Assembly (NCBI RefSeq): GCF_003946345.1
Contig: NZ_RHNY01000001.1
Location: 1-64,000 of the forward strand
Source: Levilactobacillus tongjiangensis
GTDB taxonomy: Bacteria > Bacillota > Bacilli > Lactobacillales > Lactobacillaceae
Direction: 5' to 3'
DNA: 64,000 bases
The position numbers were made by a program, and so were the translations under genes. The notes beneath the pieces are model-generated. The model made no database searches, was not told the origin of the DNA, and saw only the letters and a list, made by a program, of their open reading frames with translations. Positions 26,106-34,339 of this stretch are shown here, one piece after another; the first letter of the stretch is position 1, and every line of letters starts with the position of its first letter.

Positions 26106-26119
26106 TGCAAACGGTTGCA
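26106..26119. promoter_or_regulatory. cre site of the GH31 gene
   Basis: TGCAAACGGTTGCA matches TGNAANCGNTNNCA at every fixed position and is itself nearly palindromic. Its TTGCA end overlaps a plausible minus-strand -35 (TTGCAT), 17-18 bases from TTATTA/TATTAT. Confidence 0.85.
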
Positions 26120-26161
26120 AAATGTGATGGCCACTTTAACCGGTTCAGTTTGGCGACAAAA

Positions 26162-26195
26162 AAAGTGTTAGCACCTCGCAGTGTGCTAACACTAT
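26162..26195 (-). terminator. Terminator of the HMA-dps operon
   Basis: AGTGTTAGCAC and GTGCTAACACT arms with an 8-base loop; seven T follow on the minus strand. Confidence 0.93.
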
Positions 26196-26207
26196 TCTTA
26201 ACGCTGA

Positions 26208-26762
26208 TTAATCATCGTCGTCATCATCGTCTTCTTCATCCAAACCATCACGAGCATCGTTACCCAGCAGAGCTTGAAGTTCGCGAATGATGTGGTTGTT
26301 CGTTCCACGTAAGTCGGTTAGGAAACTAGCTAAGGCAGGACGTTCTTCCTTTTCAGCTAGTTTAATGGCCCGGTCGACAAATAAGTTATGGGTGTCGGTG
26401 TCGTGGACTAACTCGCTAATTTGTTCTTCAGCGGGTAAGTACTTCTTGTCGCCGCCTTCTTGTAGCATGTTGTAGTTGTGGAATTCCTTAGTCGTGGTTG
26501 ACACGATTTCGCCTTCATCTAAAAGCAATTCACCCAGTGCATCGAACTGTTGACGGTAGGTGGCGATGTACCCGTTGAGCAGTTGACGGACGCTCAGAGC
26601 CAGCGGACCCTTGACGGACCAGCGAACCTGATGAAATTTTACGATAGAAATATGCAGGTTGGAGAGAATGTGGTTGGTCATGGCACCAGCGGTGGGAACG
26701 TGGTGGTCGTGTTCAGTTTGGGCTTGTTCGGCAGCGTAACGGTCTTCAATAGTAGTAGTCAT
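26208..26762 (-). CDS. dps: Dps-family ferritin-like DNA-protection protein
   Basis: Dodecameric mini-ferritin that oxidises and stores iron and shields DNA. 184 aa with the Dps four-helix core: NLHISIVKFHQVRWSVKGP carries the His of the inter-subunit ferroxidase site and FDALGELLLDEGEIV its Asp/Glu partners. The C-terminus ends in a run of about ten acidic residues (EEDDDDDDD), an unusual tail. Second gene of a two-gene operon behind the HMA chaperone (29-base gap). Linking Dps with a metallochaperone suggests protection against metal-driven Fenton damage. Confidence 0.92.
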   Translation of the reverse strand: MTTTIEDRYAAEQAQTEHDHHVPTAGAMTNHILSNLHISIVKFHQVRWSVKGPLALSVRQLLNGYIATYRQQFDALGELLLDEGEIVSTTTKEFHNYNMLQEGGDKKYLPAEEQISELVHDTDTHNLFVDRAIKLAEKEERPALASFLTDLRGTNNHIIRELQALLGNDARDGLDEEDDDDDDD

Positions 26763-26791
26763 TGGATGAACTTCCTTTCGGTGAGTAGGGA

Positions 26792-27019
26792 TTAGAGAGC
26801 TTTAACTTTAGAGCTTTGAACAGCATAGCCTAGGTCGGTGACGGTATTTTCGAGGTCATCGGCAGATACGGCTGCGTCATCAAACTCGGCTTTAACCTTG
26901 CTGGCGTTGAACAGAACCTTGACGTTCTTCACGCCATCCTTTTTGCTCAAAGCGCCTTCGATTTTAGTCATGCAAGATGGGCAGGTCAGCGCGTCTAATT
27001 TCATGGTTACTTTACTCAT
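26792..27019 (-). CDS. HMA-domain metallochaperone
   Basis: A 75-residue stand-alone heavy-metal-associated domain of ferredoxin-like fold. The metal site is TCPSCMTKIE (CxxC at residues 13-16); KNVKVLFNASKVKAEFDD and the C-terminal LGYAV match the CopZ-type pattern. It would deliver Cu(I) or another soft metal, presumably to the ATPase at 21190-23091, which lacks its own HMA domain. Start fixed by GGAGGT. First gene of the HMA-dps operon, downstream of the palindrome at 27088-27109. Confidence 0.92.
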   Translation of the reverse strand: MSKVTMKLDALTCPSCMTKIEGALSKKDGVKNVKVLFNASKVKAEFDDAAVSADDLENTVTDLGYAVQSSKVKAL

Positions 27020-27087
27020 AATGAATACCTCCTAGGTTTTCGTTTGTCTTGATTACATAAGTTAGTATACGGTCAGTGGCGACAAAA

Positions 27088-27109
27088 GAACTTGACTCAA
27101 ATCAAGTTC
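27088..27109. promoter_or_regulatory. FNR/CRP-like palindrome before the HMA-dps operon
   Basis: GAACTTGACTCAAATCAAGTTC, with TTGAC-N4-ATCAA inside a longer dyad. On the minus strand it is followed after 18 bases by TATACT, the same geometry as at 23172-23193. Both share TGTCGC just downstream of the dyad. Confidence 0.75.
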
Positions 27110-27230
27110 ACCCATTTATTTGAAGAAAATCGAAAATTATTGGGTACATTAGCGTCTAGGTCTTTGTGTTTCGCAATAAAGCTAAGTATGCGACAATGGA
27201 TGCAGAGTGAAAATTAAGTGAGGGACTATA

Positions 27231-28391
27231 ATGGGAAAAACAAAAAAAGAAGTGAGTATGGCCGGTATTGTATCGGCGACCCTTCTATTGAACGCTGCAG
27301 CAGCGTGTATGTGGCCGTTGACGACGGTCTACATGCATAATCAACTCCATCAAAGTCTGACGTTGGCGGGGATTGCCTTGCTGGGGATGTCGTTGTGCAT
27401 GATTCTGGGGAATTGGCTGGGTGGCCGAATGTTTGACCGCTGGTCGCCATTTTGGTCGGCAATTGTGGGAACACTCTGTTCTTTGGTACCAATGATGACG
27501 CTGATCTTTGTCCACGGGTGGCCAATCTTTGGCATCATGCTCCTGTTCATTGGGTTAGGCGACGGCATCGTGATGACCGTGGTCAATTCCTTTGCGGCGA
27601 CCGTGAAGTCTGTTGAAAGTCGCAAGGTTTTCAATTACCTCTATATTGGGATGAACTTAGGGGTCGTTGTCGGCACACTGATGGTGGGGGTCTTGATGGC
27701 TCACGGGGTCACATTAGTCTTTATCGTGGCAGCGTTGAGCTATCTGGCCCTCTTACTGATCTTTTTGTTTGATTTCCGGGCGAACATTGAGCAGAGGAGC
27801 TTCGAACATAGTCGGGGGCCCGCAAAGCCAGCCCAGTTGAATCTGATTTGGCTAATTGCTTTTCTAGTCTTCTGCCTCTATATGAGCTATTCCCTGTGGG
27901 AAAGTGTGATTTCGGTTCATATGACGGGCCTAGGGATTTCATTTGAAAAATACAGTCTTCTCTGGACGTTGAATGGTCTCATGATCGTCTTTGGCCAACC
28001 AATCGTCAATCGGTTGGCGGCACGTTTCCGGTTGAGTTCTCAAATTTGGGTAGGAACCCTGATTTTTATCCTCTCCTTCCTATTGTTAGTGTTTGCTAAG
28101 AGCTATGCCATGTTTGTCCTGACCATGGTTATCTTAACGTTTGGTGAGATGACCGGCTTTCCAGGAATCCCCGCGTGGATCGATGGTCTGGCTGGTGATA
28201 ATGACAAGGGAAAGTTCCAAGGCATCTACAATATGGCCATTTCATTTGGTCGGGCAGTGGGTCCCTTGTACGGTGGCTTGATTATTGAATACGGTAGTTA
28301 TCAATCCCTATTCTGGTCAGTAACGGGCCTGATGTTGCTGGCACTGGCTGGTGTGATGGGCCGTAACCGGCTGAATCGTCGGAGAGGGTAA
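27231..28391 (+). CDS. MFS transporter
   Basis: Major facilitator permease of 386 aa with twelve hydrophobic segments. The cytoplasmic loop after TM2 carries GGRMFDRWSPFW, the motif-A position typical of drug:H+ antiporter-like members, and the mid-protein loop is basic. Substrate unknown. GTGAGGGA precedes the start. It is divergent from the HMA-dps operon and shares its 210-bp spacer with the palindrome, so joint control is possible but not shown. Strong terminator downstream. Confidence 0.85.
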   Translation: MGKTKKEVSMAGIVSATLLLNAAAACMWPLTTVYMHNQLHQSLTLAGIALLGMSLCMILGNWLGGRMFDRWSPFWSAIVGTLCSLVPMMTLIFVHGWPIFGIMLLFIGLGDGIVMTVVNSFAATVKSVESRKVFNYLYIGMNLGVVVGTLMVGVLMAHGVTLVFIVAALSYLALLLIFLFDFRANIEQRSFEHSRGPAKPAQLNLIWLIAFLVFCLYMSYSLWESVISVHMTGLGISFEKYSLLWTLNGLMIVFGQPIVNRLAARFRLSSQIWVGTLIFILSFLLLVFAKSYAMFVLTMVILTFGEMTGFPGIPAWIDGLAGDNDKGKFQGIYNMAISFGRAVGPLYGGLIIEYGSYQSLFWSVTGLMLLALAGVMGRNRLNRRRG

Positions 28392-28414
28392 CACCTTTAA
28401 ATAGCAGTGTGGGT

Positions 28415-28456
28415 GGCTTTTGCTGAACCTTTAGGGGGACAGTAAAAGCCTTTTTT
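28415..28456 (+). terminator. Intrinsic terminator after the MFS gene
   Basis: GGCTTTTGCTG pairs with CAGTAAAAGCC, followed by six T. Confidence 0.88.
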
Positions 28457-28457
28457 G

Positions 28458-28616
28458 GTGGTGCAATCTCCGCATAAACCGGTGTGGGCCGGGGGATCCA
28501 GGCTTAAAACAATTTTTTTTGGTGCCCAGAAGAATAATTTGGCTAGTGAGAAGGTCGACTTTGTGAATTGGTATACCTATAACGGGAGATACGGGTATAC
28601 CGCTTTTCCGAAATGA
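28458..28616 (+). pseudogene. Short open frame, possible gene remnant
   Basis: A 52-codon frame from GTG reads protein-like at its end (LASEKVDFVNWYTYNGRYGY, then TAFPK). It starts inside the preceding terminator's T run and has no ribosome site, so it is more likely the tail of a decayed gene. Family not recognised. Confidence 0.25.
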
Positions 28617-28684
28617 AAACAAGGCCTTCATAGTTGAGCGATAATGAGAAAACTCTAATGATATTCCGCCTGGTTACAGTTTAA

Positions 28685-28810
28685 ATGGATAAATTTAGTC
28701 GGACACAACTGAAAGACACTGCTTATTATTTTATTTGGTCACTTTACAAACAAGCAAATGGCCCTTCACAAAGGGGTTTGGTAGGCCTAGTCTTATGCGA
28801 AATCCTATAA
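28685..28810 (+). pseudogene. 41-codon frame, possible truncated gene
   Basis: Reads MDKFSRTQLKDTAYYFIWSL then YKQANGPSQRGLVGLVLCEI. The composition is protein-like, but no ribosome site precedes the ATG and no terminator follows. Possibly the N-terminus of a lost protein. The remainder of the 28457-29063 gap holds only the cre site below. Confidence 0.25.
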
Positions 28811-28922
28811 TGAAGCTTGTGTATTATGTAATTAATACGAGCAGTTCATTAAAAAATCTTTTGTAAAAATATTCGCATGCAACGTTTTCAGTAAAAGCGA
28901 CCAAATCCGGCGCCACTAAAGG

Positions 28923-28936
28923 GGAAAGCGCTTCCA
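28923..28936. promoter_or_regulatory. cre site upstream of ald
   Basis: GGAAAGCGCTTCCA fits the cre consensus at all fixed positions except the first base, 128 bases before the ald start. Confidence 0.65.
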
Positions 28937-29063
28937 ATCACGTGATAATTGACTTCCGTTTTTGAAAAAAATTCGACGAAATTCCATGAAATCCTTGCCA
29001 ATTCCATGTGAAAGGTATAGCATAATAGTCGTAGTTAAATAACTTACAAGGAAGTGTTTTTAC

Positions 29064-30176
29064 ATGCAAATTGCCGTTATTAAAGAGCAAAAGGAAGGCG
29101 AAGGCCGTGTGGCCGCAACACCTGAAAATGTTCGCAAGATGGTAGAAGCAGGTAATGAAGTACTGGTTGAAAAAGACGCTGGTGTCGGTGCTGGTTTCAG
29201 TAACGATGAATTCGTCGAAGCTGGTGGGAAACTCGTTAGCCATGCTGAAGGTTGGAAAGCTGACCTGATCATCAAGGTTAAGGAACCAGATCCAGAAGAA
29301 TACCAATACTTCTCCAAGGGCAAGATTGTTTGGGGCTTTCAACATTTAGCTTCATCTAAGCCTACTGTAGAAGCAATGATGAAGGCTGGTACGACCGCAA
29401 TTGGTGGCGAAACTATCGTTGAAGATGGCAAGCTGGCATTGCTTTCCCCTATGAGTCAAATCGCAGGGCGTCGTTCAGTTATCATGGGTGCTTACTACTT
29501 GGAAGCACAACACCAAGGCGAAGGTATCTTACTTCCAGGTATCCCTGTTCCTGGTATCCACGCTGGTAACGTTGTTATCTTTGGTGGTGGTCACGCTGCT
29601 ATTGGTGCCACAGATATGGCTTTAGGTTTGGGTTGCTCCGTAGTTATCATTGAATTAAATGACGACCGGATCAAAGAACTTGAAACACAATTTGCTGGCA
29701 AGAACGTACGTGTTGTTAAGTCCAACGAAGAAAACTTGGCTAAGGAAATCAAGGATGCTGATATCTTTGTATCAACTATTCTTATTCCTGGTTCTCGTCC
29801 ACCGAAGTTGGTCAAGGAATACATGGTTAAGTCAATGAAGAAGGGCTCCGTTATCGTCGATGTTGCCATCGACCAAGGTGGGACCGTTGAAACGATTGAC
29901 AAGCCTACGACTATTGATGACCCTGTATTCATCAAAGACGGCGTTATTCACTATGCTGTTCCTAACCAACCAGGTGCTGTTCCACGTACCGCTACGATGG
30001 CACTTGCTGCAGGAAACTTGAAGTACTTATTGGAAATCGCTGACAAGGGCATCGATGATGCTATCAAGTCCGATCCAGCCTTAGCTTCAGGGGTCAACCT
30101 GTACGAAGGTAAAGTTACTAATGAAGGTTTGGCTAAGTCACTCGACTTACCATACACTGAATTACAAAACGCTTAA
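29064..30176 (+). CDS. ald: Alanine dehydrogenase
   Basis: NAD-dependent oxidative deamination of L-alanine to pyruvate and ammonia (reversible), cytoplasmic, 370 aa. Family marks: KEQKEGEGRVAATPENV at the N-terminus, KVKEPDPEEY with the substrate Lys, WGFQHLA with the catalytic His, SQIAGRRSVIMGAYYLE, nucleotide loop VVIFGGGHAAIG, and NQPGAVPRTATMAL. Start follows AAGGAAG. Threonine dehydratase lies 71 bases downstream with no clear terminator, so the two may form an operon for amino-acid deamination to 2-oxoacids. Confidence 0.95.
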   Translation: MQIAVIKEQKEGEGRVAATPENVRKMVEAGNEVLVEKDAGVGAGFSNDEFVEAGGKLVSHAEGWKADLIIKVKEPDPEEYQYFSKGKIVWGFQHLASSKPTVEAMMKAGTTAIGGETIVEDGKLALLSPMSQIAGRRSVIMGAYYLEAQHQGEGILLPGIPVPGIHAGNVVIFGGGHAAIGATDMALGLGCSVVIIELNDDRIKELETQFAGKNVRVVKSNEENLAKEIKDADIFVSTILIPGSRPPKLVKEYMVKSMKKGSVIVDVAIDQGGTVETIDKPTTIDDPVFIKDGVIHYAVPNQPGAVPRTATMALAAGNLKYLLEIADKGIDDAIKSDPALASGVNLYEGKVTNEGLAKSLDLPYTELQNA

Positions 30177-30247
30177 TAATCGCTTATCTTACTTAGGTTT
30201 CAAAACTTAAAAGTTTGAGTTTCAAACACAATTGAGGAGTGAAAATA

Positions 30248-31285
30248 ATGGCTGCAAATGATGTAGTATTAAAGACGAACGACCTGCTCAACATTCAAGA
30301 TATCGAAGAAGCAAGAAGTATTGTTTCGAAGTATGCTCGGAGAACGCCATTGGTTAAGTCCATGTTCCTGAGTAACAACGTTGTTGGTGGGGATGTTTAC
30401 CTCAAATTGGAAAACATGCAATTAACCGGTTCTTTCAAGTTCCGTGGTGCTAACAACAAGATCAACCACTTGACCGACGCTGAAAAGGCTCGTGGTGTTA
30501 TCACTGCTTCTGCTGGTAACCATGCTCAAGGTGTTGCCTTGACCAGTAAGTTACTTGGCATTGACGCAACTGTTGTTATGCCTGACGAAGCTCCACAAAT
30601 GAAGCGTGACGCAACTGCCGGCTACGGTGCCGAAGTTGATATTCACGGTGCATTGTTCGACGATGCTCACAAGTGGATGGCAGAACGTGGTAAAAAAGAA
30701 GGCAAGACCATTGTCGATCCATTTAACGACAAGTACGTTATGGCTGGACAAGGGACTATCGGTCTTGAAATCCTTGATGACCTATGGGATGTTGACACTG
30801 TCATCGTACCATGTGGTGGTGGGGGCTTAATCGGTGGTATTGCTACCGCTTTGAAGTCATTCAACCCATCAATCCACGTTGTCGGTGTACAATCTGAAAA
30901 CGTTCATGGTATGAAGGCATCTATCGATGCTGGTAAGATCGTTACCCACCATAAAGACTTAACTCTTGCTGATGGTACCGATGTTTCCACTCCTGGTGAC
31001 ATTACGTTCCCAGTTGTTTCAAACTTGGTTGACGAAATTGTCTTAGTTTCCGAAGAAGACATTGCTAAGGCTATGAAGGACTTACTGCAACGGACCAAAG
31101 TTGTTGCTGAAGGTGCTGGTGCCTTACCAACTGCTGCCCTCGAAGCTCACAAGATCGACGACAAGTGGTTAAAGGACAAGAAGGTTGTTGCCATGGTATC
31201 TGGTGGTAACGTTGACCTTGAACGTGTATCAAACATCATCGACCACTTCTTCTCACCAGTTAAAACTGAAGGCGGAATTGGCTAG
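30248..31285 (+). CDS. Threonine/serine dehydratase (PLP)
   Basis: Pyridoxal-phosphate enzyme that deaminates L-threonine to 2-oxobutyrate (or serine to pyruvate), 345 aa. PLP lysine in TGSFKFRGANNK, ASAGNHAQGVA after it, and the glycine-rich phosphate loop CGGGGLIGG. Length fits catabolic TdcB or short IlvA without the C-terminal regulatory ACT domain, so feedback inhibition by isoleucine is not expected. The ATG at 30248 follows GAGGAG; the in-frame GTG at 30239 lies inside that site. Transcribed with ald, ending at the duplicated terminator. Confidence 0.92.
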   Translation: MAANDVVLKTNDLLNIQDIEEARSIVSKYARRTPLVKSMFLSNNVVGGDVYLKLENMQLTGSFKFRGANNKINHLTDAEKARGVITASAGNHAQGVALTSKLLGIDATVVMPDEAPQMKRDATAGYGAEVDIHGALFDDAHKWMAERGKKEGKTIVDPFNDKYVMAGQGTIGLEILDDLWDVDTVIVPCGGGGLIGGIATALKSFNPSIHVVGVQSENVHGMKASIDAGKIVTHHKDLTLADGTDVSTPGDITFPVVSNLVDEIVLVSEEDIAKAMKDLLQRTKVVAEGAGALPTAALEAHKIDDKWLKDKKVVAMVSGGNVDLERVSNIIDHFFSPVKTEGGIG

Positions 31286-31328
31286 AGATTAAATAAATAA
31301 GCATTAATGTAACGTATGTTGAACATCA

Positions 31329-31378
31329 GGGATGTTACAGTTGACTATGTAACAGTTGACTATGTAACATCCCTTTTG
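31329..31378 (+). terminator. Terminator with a tandemly duplicated loop
   Basis: GGGATGTTAC (31329-31338) pairs with GTAACATCCC (31364-31373), followed by TTTT. The loop holds two exact copies of AGTTGACTATGTAAC (31339-31353 and 31354-31368). Confidence 0.85.
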
Positions 31379-31401
31379 TTCCGAAGAGGATTGAGTTAAG
31401 T

Positions 31402-32757
31402 ATGAATGATGATCAACAATTATCGCGATCGCTAAAGAATAGACATATTCAATTAATCGCCATTGGAGGAGCAATTGGGACCGGACTGTTCTTAGGCTCA
31501 GGGACTGCAATCCATGAAGCCGGACCGTCCATTATCCTGTCATATCTGATTACTGGTATCATTTGCTTCTTTTTGATGCGCAGTGTCGGGGAATTGTTGC
31601 TTTCGGATACGCGTCTCCACTCGTTTATCGACTTCGTGGGACGTTACTTAGGGAACAGATTTGAGTTTGTCTTAGGTTGGACGTATTGGTTCTGTTGGAT
31701 CAGTATCGCCATGGCTGATTTAACGGCGTCTGGAATTTATATCCGGTTTTGGTTCCCACATTTTCCACAGTGGGCGACCCCCTTACTCATCATCGTGTTG
31801 TTATTACTGGTCAACTTGGCCAACGTTGATTTGTTTGGGGAAATGGAATCTTGGTTTTCAATGATCAAGGTCGTTGCCATACTGTTGTTAATTGTGATTG
31901 GGCTTTACCTTATCGGTACGAATTTTACAACGCCGAATACAGTTGCTAGTTTTAGTAACTTGTACAGCCATGGTGGGGTCTTCCCAACTGGTATTAAAGG
32001 ATTCATGGCCTCGTTCCAGATGATTGTGTTTGCCTTCGTCGGGATTGAAATGGTCGGGATCACTGCTGGTGAAACGGAAAGTCCCGAGAAGAACTTGCCC
32101 AAAGCGGTTAACAGTTTGCCGCTGCGGATTGGGTTGTTCTACATTGGTTCAATGATCATTATCATGTCCGTTTATCCTTGGAACAAATTAGCTCAAACGC
32201 AAAGTCCATTTGTCCAAATGTTTGCTGATATTGGTATCAATGCAGCTGCTGGTGTCGTTAACTTTGTTGTGTTGACTGCAGCCTTGTCTGCCTGCAATTC
32301 TGCCATTTTCACCACTAGTCGTACGCTATGGTCATTAGCAAAGGGTCACAACGCTTCACAACGGTTCAAGCACGTGAATAAAAATCACGTTCCACAAAAC
32401 GCGCTACTACTGTCCTCAGCAGCCTTGCTGATTGTGGTTGTGTTGAACTATGTGATGCCGAAGGATGTCTTTAGTTTAATTTCCGGTGTGGCCACGGTTA
32501 GTTTCCTATTCGTTTGGTCCGTCTTGATCATCACTCACTTAGTCTATAGACGTAAGAATAAAGAAAGCGCTGAACATAATATTTTTCCAGCACCATTCTA
32601 TCCTTACGCCGACTACATTGCGCTTGCATTTTATGCGATTATCTTTGTCATCCTGTTTTTCAGCTCTAGCATGCGTCTTTCACTGTACGTTTCTGTATTG
32701 TGGATCATATGCCTGTTCCTTATTTATGAGGTTGTCAAAAAAGTTAGGAGGACTTGA
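31402..32757 (+). CDS. Amino-acid permease, AAT family (CycA/AapA-like)
   Basis: APC-superfamily amino-acid:H+ symporter, 451 aa, twelve hydrophobic segments. The N-terminal LKNRHIQLIAIGGAIGTGLF and GSGTAIHEAGPSIILSY are hallmarks of the AAT group, and GIEMVGITAGETESPEKNLP marks the central loop. Substrates in the group include D-/L-alanine, glycine, D-serine and threonine, which fits the neighbouring alanine and threonine dehydrogenase/dehydratase genes, but the exact substrate is not readable. GAAGAGGA precedes the start region. The second permease starts two bases after its stop. Confidence 0.88.
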   Translation: MNDDQQLSRSLKNRHIQLIAIGGAIGTGLFLGSGTAIHEAGPSIILSYLITGIICFFLMRSVGELLLSDTRLHSFIDFVGRYLGNRFEFVLGWTYWFCWISIAMADLTASGIYIRFWFPHFPQWATPLLIIVLLLLVNLANVDLFGEMESWFSMIKVVAILLLIVIGLYLIGTNFTTPNTVASFSNLYSHGGVFPTGIKGFMASFQMIVFAFVGIEMVGITAGETESPEKNLPKAVNSLPLRIGLFYIGSMIIIMSVYPWNKLAQTQSPFVQMFADIGINAAAGVVNFVVLTAALSACNSAIFTTSRTLWSLAKGHNASQRFKHVNKNHVPQNALLLSSAALLIVVVLNYVMPKDVFSLISGVATVSFLFVWSVLIITHLVYRRKNKESAEHNIFPAPFYPYADYIALAFYAIIFVILFFSSSMRLSLYVSVLWIICLFLIYEVVKKVRRT

Positions 32758-32759
32758 TC

Positions 32760-34115
32760 ATGGCTGATAAAGCAAATTCTGGGGGAATGAAGAAGTCGAT
32801 TGGTTTCTTCGCCGCCTTATCAACTGTTATGGGTACGGTTATTGGTACCGGGGTGTTCTTTAAAGCCGCCGCTGTTACCGACTCAACTGGAACCATCAGT
32901 TTAGCATTACTCGTTTGGTTCTTAGGTGGGGTTATTACCATCTGTGCCGGGTTAACGGGGGCCGAACTGGCCGCTGCTTGGCCTGAAACCGGTGGGTTGA
33001 CCAAGTACATCGAACACTCATACGGTGGTTTCTGGGGTTTCTTAGCCGGCTGGGCACAAGCAATTATTTATTTCCCGGCTAACGTTGCCGCCATTGCCAT
33101 TGCCTTCGGGACGCAATTTGCGAACCTGTTTGGCTTAGCACAAAGCTGGATTGTTCCAGTTGGGTTAATCACTGCCTTCTCCTTAGTTCTGATCAACTGG
33201 ATCAGTGCTAAGGCTGGTGGTTGGGTAACTTCAGTTGCCTTGGTTGTTAAGTTGATTCCATTGGCAGTTATCGTGCTGCTTGGTTTCTTCCACTCAACCA
33301 GCGTTGATTTCTCTCTGTTCCCAGTTGTTGCCGGACCACACCGTGAATTCTGGTCTGCATTAGGTAACGGGCTGCTTGCCACTATGTTCGCATACGATGG
33401 CTGGCTGCACGTTGGGAACATTGCCGGTGAAATGAAGAACCCTAAGAAGGACTTACCAAAGGCTATTGCTTTAGGTATTGCCCTCATCATGGTTGTTTAC
33501 TTACTGGTTAACGCTGTGTTCCTGTACATCGAACCAGTTGACCACGTTGCTGGTAACTTGAACGTTGCCTCCGATGTTGCTAAGGTATTGTTCGGTGGTG
33601 TTGGTGGTAAGTTCATCACGATTGGTATCCTGATCTCCGTATTTGGTGGGTTGAACGGTTATACCATGACTGGTATGCGGATTCCTTATGCCATGGGTAA
33701 AGAACACAAATTACCATTTGGTGATGTCTTTGCTAAATTGAACAAAGCTGGTGTCCCTTGGGCTGCTGGTTTGATTCAATACATCATTGCCTTCATCATG
33801 ATCTTATCTGGGCAATTTGATGCGATTACCAACATGTTGATCTTCGTTATCTGGGTATTCTACTGCATGGCCTTCGCTGCTGTTATTTTCTTACGGAAGA
33901 CACAGCCTAACTTGAACCGGCCATACAAGGTTCCACTATTCCCAGTTATTCCGTTGATTGCCTTGGTTGGTGGTATCTTCATTCTGGTTTCCACGATCAT
34001 CCAACAATTTACGACTACGATGATTGGTGTCGTTGCTACGGCAATTGGTATTCCAATCTACATGTACCTGAAGAAGAAGTGGAAGTACGACGAACCTAAG
34101 ACTAAGGAAGACTAA
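32760..34115 (+). CDS. Amino-acid permease, APC superfamily (SteT-like)
   Basis: Second membrane transporter of the pair, 451 aa, twelve hydrophobic segments. N-terminal IGFFAALSTVMGTVIGTGVF followed by FKAAAVTDSTG is the APC TM1 pattern, and YDGWLHVGNIAGEMKNPKKD is the central-loop motif of the LAT/SteT exchanger group. A serine/threonine exchange role is plausible beside threonine dehydratase; this is inference. ATG at 32760 chosen because AGGAGG (32746-32751) lies eight bases upstream; tightly coupled to the preceding permease gene. Confidence 0.87.
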   Translation: MADKANSGGMKKSIGFFAALSTVMGTVIGTGVFFKAAAVTDSTGTISLALLVWFLGGVITICAGLTGAELAAAWPETGGLTKYIEHSYGGFWGFLAGWAQAIIYFPANVAAIAIAFGTQFANLFGLAQSWIVPVGLITAFSLVLINWISAKAGGWVTSVALVVKLIPLAVIVLLGFFHSTSVDFSLFPVVAGPHREFWSALGNGLLATMFAYDGWLHVGNIAGEMKNPKKDLPKAIALGIALIMVVYLLVNAVFLYIEPVDHVAGNLNVASDVAKVLFGGVGGKFITIGILISVFGGLNGYTMTGMRIPYAMGKEHKLPFGDVFAKLNKAGVPWAAGLIQYIIAFIMILSGQFDAITNMLIFVIWVFYCMAFAAVIFLRKTQPNLNRPYKVPLFPVIPLIALVGGIFILVSTIIQQFTTTMIGVVATAIGIPIYMYLKKKWKYDEPKTKED

Positions 34116-34143
34116 GCGTTAGGTGCGTTAAAATTCTAAAAAT

Positions 34144-34194
34144 AAAGAGTTACGTGTCAATTCGATTGTGAATTGATGCGCAACTCTTTTTTTG
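34144..34194 (+). terminator. Intrinsic terminator of the permease pair
   Basis: AAAGAGTT...TCAATTC pairs with GAATTGA...AACTCTTT, with an 8-base inner loop and T7. Confidence 0.88.
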
Positions 34195-34339
34195 TTTTGA
34201 TTAAATTAGTTATGAAATCGTTCGCTGTCAAATTTGGAAGGGATATTAATATTGTAATAGGAGATTTCGTTGTTTGCAGAGCTGATGATTGTATCTAAGT
34301 TTGAGAGGCGTAAGATGCAAAGAAAAGGGAGGTTACGCC

